Assembly: GCF_004114975.1 (NCBI RefSeq)
Contig: NZ_CP030051.1
Location: 4,960,001-5,024,000, forward strand
Source of the DNA: Bradyrhizobium guangdongense
GTDB taxonomy: Bacteria; Pseudomonadota; Alphaproteobacteria; Rhizobiales; Xanthobacteraceae
Reading direction: 5' to 3'
Length of the DNA stretch: 64,000 nucleotides
Shown here: positions 60,603 to 64,000 of the stretch, piece after piece
How the letters are laid out: each line of letters opens with the position of its first letter
How positions within the stretch are numbered: the stretch's first letter is position 1
Translations under genes and position numbers: made by a program
The notes under the pieces: model-generated
Databases searched by the model: none
The model's input: only the letters and a program-made list of their open reading frames with translations
Told to the model about the DNA's origin: nothing

Positions 60603-61268
60603 ATGATGAACAGCAGCGCTGATGAACCGGCCGACGTGACGTTCGATTTCCGCGAGATGTCGGCGCGCGACAAATACAAGCTGCTGATCGGTACGGTCGT
60701 GCCGCGGCCGATCGCGCTGGTGACGACGGTCGATCCCGCCGGGCGGATCAACGCCGCGCCGTTCAGCTTCTTCAATTGCCTCTCGGCTGATCCGCCGATC
60801 CTGGCGCTCGGCGTCGAAAATCATCCGGACATGCGGTTCAAGGACACCGGCCTCAACATCCGCCTGACCGAGGTCTTCACCGTCAACATCGTCTCGCATG
60901 CGATCGCCGAAGCCATGCATGTCTGCGCCGTGCCGTTCTCACCGGAGCACGACGAATTACGGGCTGCTGGCCTGACCGCGATGCCGGGCAAGACGGTGGC
61001 CTCGCCCTGGATCAAGGAGGCTCCCGCCGCGTTCGAATGCCGCCGTCACGTGACGCTCGAGCTCGGCAAGTCGCGCCAGATCATCATGGGCGAGATCCTG
61101 TTCGCGCACTACCACGCCGATGTCGTCGATGCCGAACGCCTGCACATCGACCCTGCCAGGCTCGATGCCATCGCAAGGCTTGGCGGCAGCACCTGCTCGA
61201 CCATTCGCGACCGTTTCGACATGGAGACGCCGACGCTCGACGATTATTGGAGCCAGCGGCAATCGTAG
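60603..61268 (+). CDS. Flavin reductase family protein (FMN-binding)
   Basis: A 221-residue split-barrel flavoprotein: MSARDKYKLLIGTVVPRPIA, LVTTVDPAGRINAAPFSFFN, and DPPILALGVE are the FMN-binding portions, with ELGKSRQIIMGEILFAHYH later. It supplies reduced flavin to monooxygenases or reduces other acceptors. ATG ATG at 60603/60606 are both possible. No monooxygenase is adjacent. Confidence 0.87.
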   Translation: MMNSSADEPADVTFDFREMSARDKYKLLIGTVVPRPIALVTTVDPAGRINAAPFSFFNCLSADPPILALGVENHPDMRFKDTGLNIRLTEVFTVNIVSHAIAEAMHVCAVPFSPEHDELRAAGLTAMPGKTVASPWIKEAPAAFECRRHVTLELGKSRQIIMGEILFAHYHADVVDAERLHIDPARLDAIARLGGSTCSTIRDRFDMETPTLDDYWSQRQS

Positions 61269-61291
61269 ACGCTGCTCCATCCTTCAGACAC

Positions 61292-61489
61292 TCAGGACGT
61301 ATGCCCGTCGAAATCGCCCTCGGCAGGCGTTTTCTTGGCACGCTGCGGCGTCATTCTGGGCGCATCCGGCTGACCGGGAACACCGCGTGGCCCGAGCTGC
61401 TCGCGCTGGAGGTCGTCTTCGGAAAACGCCGGCTCAACTCCATTGGGTTCGGTCCGCCGCGTGGTGTGAATATCGTCTCGTCTGCTCAT
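61292..61489 (-). CDS. Small hydrophilic protein (65 aa)
   Basis: MSRRDDIHTTRRTEPNGVEP after a perfect AGGAGGTCGCA site. Charged and proline-rich throughout (GPRGVPGQPDAPRMTPQRAK), predicted disordered. Converges on the flavin reductase gene. No function known. Confidence 0.6.
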   Translation of the reverse strand: MSRRDDIHTTRRTEPNGVEPAFSEDDLQREQLGPRGVPGQPDAPRMTPQRAKKTPAEGDFDGHTS

Positions 61490-61738
61490 TGCGACCTCCT
61501 GTCGTGGTTGGCGATGCCCGAGTGCGGGTGGAGCGACTTCAGCTCCGCTGCGGCGGCCTTGGCACGCGGACGATCCCGGCATTGACGCATAAGCGCCGGG
61601 ACCGCCGCTGAAGCTGCGACCGGCAGCCGGGTGGTCGCCGGCCGCACAGGATCGACGCCGGCGCGATATCTACGTTCCAATATTCCGCCGGCGTTATCGA
61701 CCGTCGTCGTTAGAAGGCGCGTGCAACCGGATGGACGG

Positions 61739-61927
61739 CTATTCGGCGGCAAGGCCGCGAACGTTCGGCGGAAATTCGATCGTCACGACCACCGGACTCG
61801 CGGGCGCATGCGCGAGCTCCAGCCATTTGATCGCTTCATCGACCCAATAGTCGTGATTGAGGGGATCGGCCACGGCCTGTTCGCGGCAGACGGCGGCCTG
61901 AACCAGGCACGCCGCTTTGCGATCCAT
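61739..61927 (-). CDS. Conserved small protein (62 aa)
   Basis: MDRKAACLVQAAVCREQAVA, then DPLNHDYWVDEAIKWLELAH, a helical charged core. GGGAAAACAGC precedes the ATG. I recall this as a common short protein of Bradyrhizobium. The 181 bp between it and the next gene at 62109 show no feature. Function unknown. Confidence 0.6.
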   Translation of the reverse strand: MDRKAACLVQAAVCREQAVADPLNHDYWVDEAIKWLELAHAPASPVVVTIEFPPNVRGLAAE

Positions 61928-62108
61928 GCTGTTTTCCCGGTTGTCCACCTCGCGCCACCTCAAATTGTCTTGCGTGGGTGCCGCCACGCTGCGCTCGGAT
62001 GGCCCGCATGTCGCTAACTTACGTTATCAGCCATGCCGAAATAATTTCGCGATTCATAGGAACAATCGCGCATCGTCGCCCGCGGCTTACGCGGCGAAGT
62101 CGTTCTGA

Positions 62109-62348
62109 TCATCCGCTGATCTTCTCGACCTCGAGCCTGATCGAGATCTTCAGGCAGGGCGCATGCTCGTCTTCGCGCACGTCGACCACGACATGACCGG
62201 CGCTGCCGGCCACGAACGCCTCGCGGGCGATGGAGGCACCGGTCAGCATGGCTTCCTTGCGGGCCCCCTCCACATCCGCAAAGTTCTGTCCGTCCTCGTC
62301 GGTGATGAGGCGGCTGTCCTCGTGGATATCGAAATGGAATCGTGGCAT
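62109..62348 (-). CDS. DUF6894 family small protein
   Basis: A 79-residue protein starting MPRFHFDIHEDSRLITDEDG, the DUF6894 pattern with FHFD and GQNFADVEGARKEAM. GAGGCG lies 6 bp before the ATG. It lies 8 bp after the broken Crp/Fnr gene on the same strand and would share its transcript. Second family member in this window. Confidence 0.78.
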   Translation of the reverse strand: MPRFHFDIHEDSRLITDEDGQNFADVEGARKEAMLTGASIAREAFVAGSAGHVVVDVREDEHAPCLKISIRLEVEKISG

Positions 62349-62356
62349 CGGGCGCC

Positions 62357-63087
62357 TCAAAGGGTTGGCGACTGATGCAGGTAACGGCCGTCGAAATCCG
62401 CTAGTTCCTGAAATTTCCGCTCGTCGAGCACCGTGACACGGCCGCGGTTGAACTCGACGATGCCTTCCTGCCGCACCTGCTTGATCACACGATTGGCGTG
62501 CACCGCGGTAATTCCCAGGGCTTCGCCGATCTGCTCCTGCGTCAGGGGCATCTCGAAGCTGTCGCCCTCCACGCGGCCGATGAGCCTGAGGCGTTCGCGC
62601 AGCTCGATCATGACGTGGGCGAGCCGCGCCGGCGCAGGACGCTGGCCGACATTGACGATCCATTCGCGGAACATCGCCGAGTCGATCAGCGTATCGCGCC
62701 AGAACATCTCGGCGACGCTGGGGCTGCGGCGGTGCAGCCTCCTCAGATTGTCGTGGCTGATGAAGCCCGCGTCGCGGGAGTCAGCGTGGTGAGGTCATGG
62801 TCCATCACGTGCAGGAACAGGCTCATCAAATCAGGAATTTCGCCGGGGATCTGGAGTGAAAGGATCTGCCGCCTGCCGCTCGCGATGGTCCTGGAGCGCA
62901 CACAGAAACCATCCACGATCAGGCAACACTCGCTCGCGCGCTCGCCATCGCGCACCACCGCCGTCTCGGCGGGGTACTGCCGCACGGAGATCGGAAGGGC
63001 TTCGATCTCCTTGACGTCCTCGTCCGCGATCGCGGACGAGACGCGCAGCCGCCTGATGAGCGCCGCACGGATCGGATCGCTGGGCAC
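62357..63087 (-). pseudogene. Crp/Fnr regulator disrupted by a frameshift
   Basis: The N-terminal cyclic-nucleotide-like domain (PSDPIRAALIRRL ... GRRQILSLQIPGEIPDLMSL, start GTG at 63087) and the C-terminal Crp HTH (PLTQEQIGEALGITAVHANR) lie in two different frames. They join near 62776-62779, where CTGACTCCCGCGACG would give the expected TPRDAGFISHDNL if one more C were present in the CCC run. So a single C deletion is the simplest cause. It is either a real mutation or a sequencing error in a homopolymer. If real, only a truncated sensor domain is made. Confidence 0.8.
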
Positions 63088-63244
63088 CTCGATGAACTCC
63101 GATGGCGTGAAATGAACCTGATGGAATTTCCGGACGCCAAAGCGCCGTCACAATGAAACCCGCAATCGCCCTGCCCGGTTCCAACAAAAGTTAAGGACGG
63201 GGTTTGTCCGCACATGGTTGGCTTGGCGCCCGAAAGGCCACACC

Positions 63245-63448
63245 ATGACCAAGAAGCGCAATCGCACGCGACCGGCCCTGTCCCTCCAGGAACGCCTGAC
63301 CAGGTTCACGCAAGAGGCGCGCGCCGCCGCTCAAAACCTGCCGGCAGGCGCCGAGCGACACGCGCTGCTGCAAAGGGTCCGCGACGGCGAAGCCGCCGCG
63401 GACATGGAACGCTTGTTATCCGCGCCCGAGCCGCACGATCCAAAGTGA
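63245..63448 (+). CDS. Conserved small basic protein (67 aa)
   Basis: MTKKRNRTRPALSLQERLTR, then a helical segment RFTQEARAAAQNLPAGAERH. Basic N-terminus, mixed-charge tail. An ATG start with no strong ribosome binding site. I recall related short proteins in rhizobia, function unknown. It is divergent from the broken Crp/Fnr gene. Confidence 0.55.
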   Translation: MTKKRNRTRPALSLQERLTRFTQEARAAAQNLPAGAERHALLQRVRDGEAAADMERLLSAPEPHDPK

Positions 63449-63479
63449 TCTGCGCGCCCGGTTACGAGGTGCGAGATCG

Positions 63480-63623
63480 CTAGTGCCTGACCAGCAGCGG
63501 AAGCGCCGGGGCAAAGCGCTCGGCGAATGTCAGAGTCCTGGCCTTTTGAACCGCGGCAAACGAGGCCGAGATTCCGACCGAAGCGACCGCGAGCAAGGCA
63601 ATGACGAAAACCAGACGGCGCAT
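63480..63623 (-). CDS. Small secreted or membrane-anchored peptide (47 aa)
   Basis: A 47-codon ORF starting MRRLVFVIALLAVASVGISA after an AGGAGGCTCAC site; the remainder (QKARTLTFAERFAPALPLL) is a short amphipathic segment. A signal peptide or signal anchor is clear. The very strong ribosome binding site is the main support. Function unknown. Confidence 0.6.
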   Translation of the reverse strand: MRRLVFVIALLAVASVGISASFAAVQKARTLTFAERFAPALPLLVRH

Positions 63624-63747
63624 GTGAGCCTCCTGTGTGAGCTCGACGACCACGATTATGTGGGGTGGCTCTGTTTCAGGACGGTTTCGTCGGCGCAGAA
63701 AGTGATGTCGCTCAAGCGCCTGTGATCAGCTTGCGCGCGGGCGCGCC

Positions 63748-64000
63748 TCAATCGTCCGACGCCGGGCCGCACCAGCCGGGCAGATAGACCGCGTCCTTGC
63801 TCTTGGCCGCCGCCAAGGCCTTTTCCAGCGCCTTGTCGAAATTGGCGTCCACGGCCTTGCGCGTCAGCTTGCGGCGCAGAAAGTCGGCCCACAAAAATTC
63901 GGAGAACGGGGTGGTGTCCTTGGCGAAACCGCCCATGCGGCGAAGCTCGCCCGCGAGACTGCGGAAAGGATCGTCCTTGAGGTCGGCGACCGATTTCGGC
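63748..64000 (-). CDS. ParB-like (ParBc_2) protein, cut by the window end
   Basis: 83 residues of the C-terminus are visible; the start lies beyond base 64000. Visible text: VADLKDDPFRSLAGELRRMG, GFAKDTTPFSEFLWADFLRR and YLPGWCGPASDD. The phrase TPFxEFLWADFLRR is typical of the putative ParB-like nuclease family. Role and length cannot be judged. The 123 bp downstream hold no gene. Confidence 0.5.
   Translation of the reverse strand, partial: PKSVADLKDDPFRSLAGELRRMGGFAKDTTPFSEFLWADFLRRKLTRKAVDANFDKALEKALAAAKSKDAVYLPGWCGPASDD

Overview
The window reads as GC-rich chromosomal DNA of an alphaproteobacterium of the Bradyrhizobium group (Nitrobacteraceae). The basis is codon use, several small protein families I associate with that group (two DUF6894 proteins, small hydrophilic proteins), and short palindromic intergenic repeats of a kind common there. 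I recognise no tRNA, rRNA, CRISPR array, phage or intact insertion sequence. Family names are from memory of motifs; no database search was possible.

Layout. 1-5 kb: RND efflux pump (adaptor cut by the window edge, then the HAE1 pump) converging on a TauE/SafE permease. 5-12 kb: regulators and remnants, including a 5'-truncated LuxR regulator fused at a deletion-like junction to a truncated autotransporter, an AraC regulator, an intact LuxR paralogue, a MaoC protein and two overlapping microproteins. 12-18.7 kb: lytic transglycosylase, AroE-like dehydrogenase, Baeyer-Villiger-type monooxygenase, divergent acyl-CoA ligase and a DUF2961/GH172 protein. 18.8-22.4 kb: MarR-FUSC-DUF1656-HlyD aromatic-acid efflux operon. 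22.5-26.6 kb: an orphan solute-binding protein and two cytosine-deaminase-like amidohydrolases. 26.6-34 kb: the lower protocatechuate 4,5-cleavage/gallate pathway (LigI-like PDC hydrolase in two copies, GalB-like hydratase, LigK/GalC aldolase, dicarboxylate carrier, a PhtD-like protein and an NAD-dependent oxidoreductase) headed by a TetR regulator. 34-41.3 kb: TctC-type binding protein, PepSY protein, MscS channel, DUF763 protein, four small hydrophilic proteins and a P450.

41.4-56.1 kb is the most striking part: a nicotinate catabolic cassette that combines an aerobic-type, cytochrome-c-linked nicotinate hydroxylase (NicA, NicB) with the reductive branch known from Eubacterium barkeri (6-hydroxynicotinate reductase and enamidase). 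With them are a ferredoxin-NADP reductase as likely electron donor, a branched-chain-type ABC importer, a UPF0280 (ApbE-like) and a DUF1185 protein, and a MarR regulator. Four copies of one palindrome (core TTYGTRTACRAA, allowing mismatches) lie in pairs in the two divergent promoter regions, fpr/ena and hnr/nicA, and suggest one regulon. No nicC or nicX for the oxygen-dependent route is present.

56.1-64 kb: an extradiol (VOC) dioxygenase whose upstream region matches that of the tetR gene 23 kb away (34 of 39 bases, including a perfect inverted repeat), linking it to the lig cluster; a HerA-type ATPase; AhpD-like, MgtC-like and flavin-reductase proteins; several small conserved proteins; a Crp/Fnr regulator split by an apparent one-base deletion; and a ParB-like protein cut by the window end.
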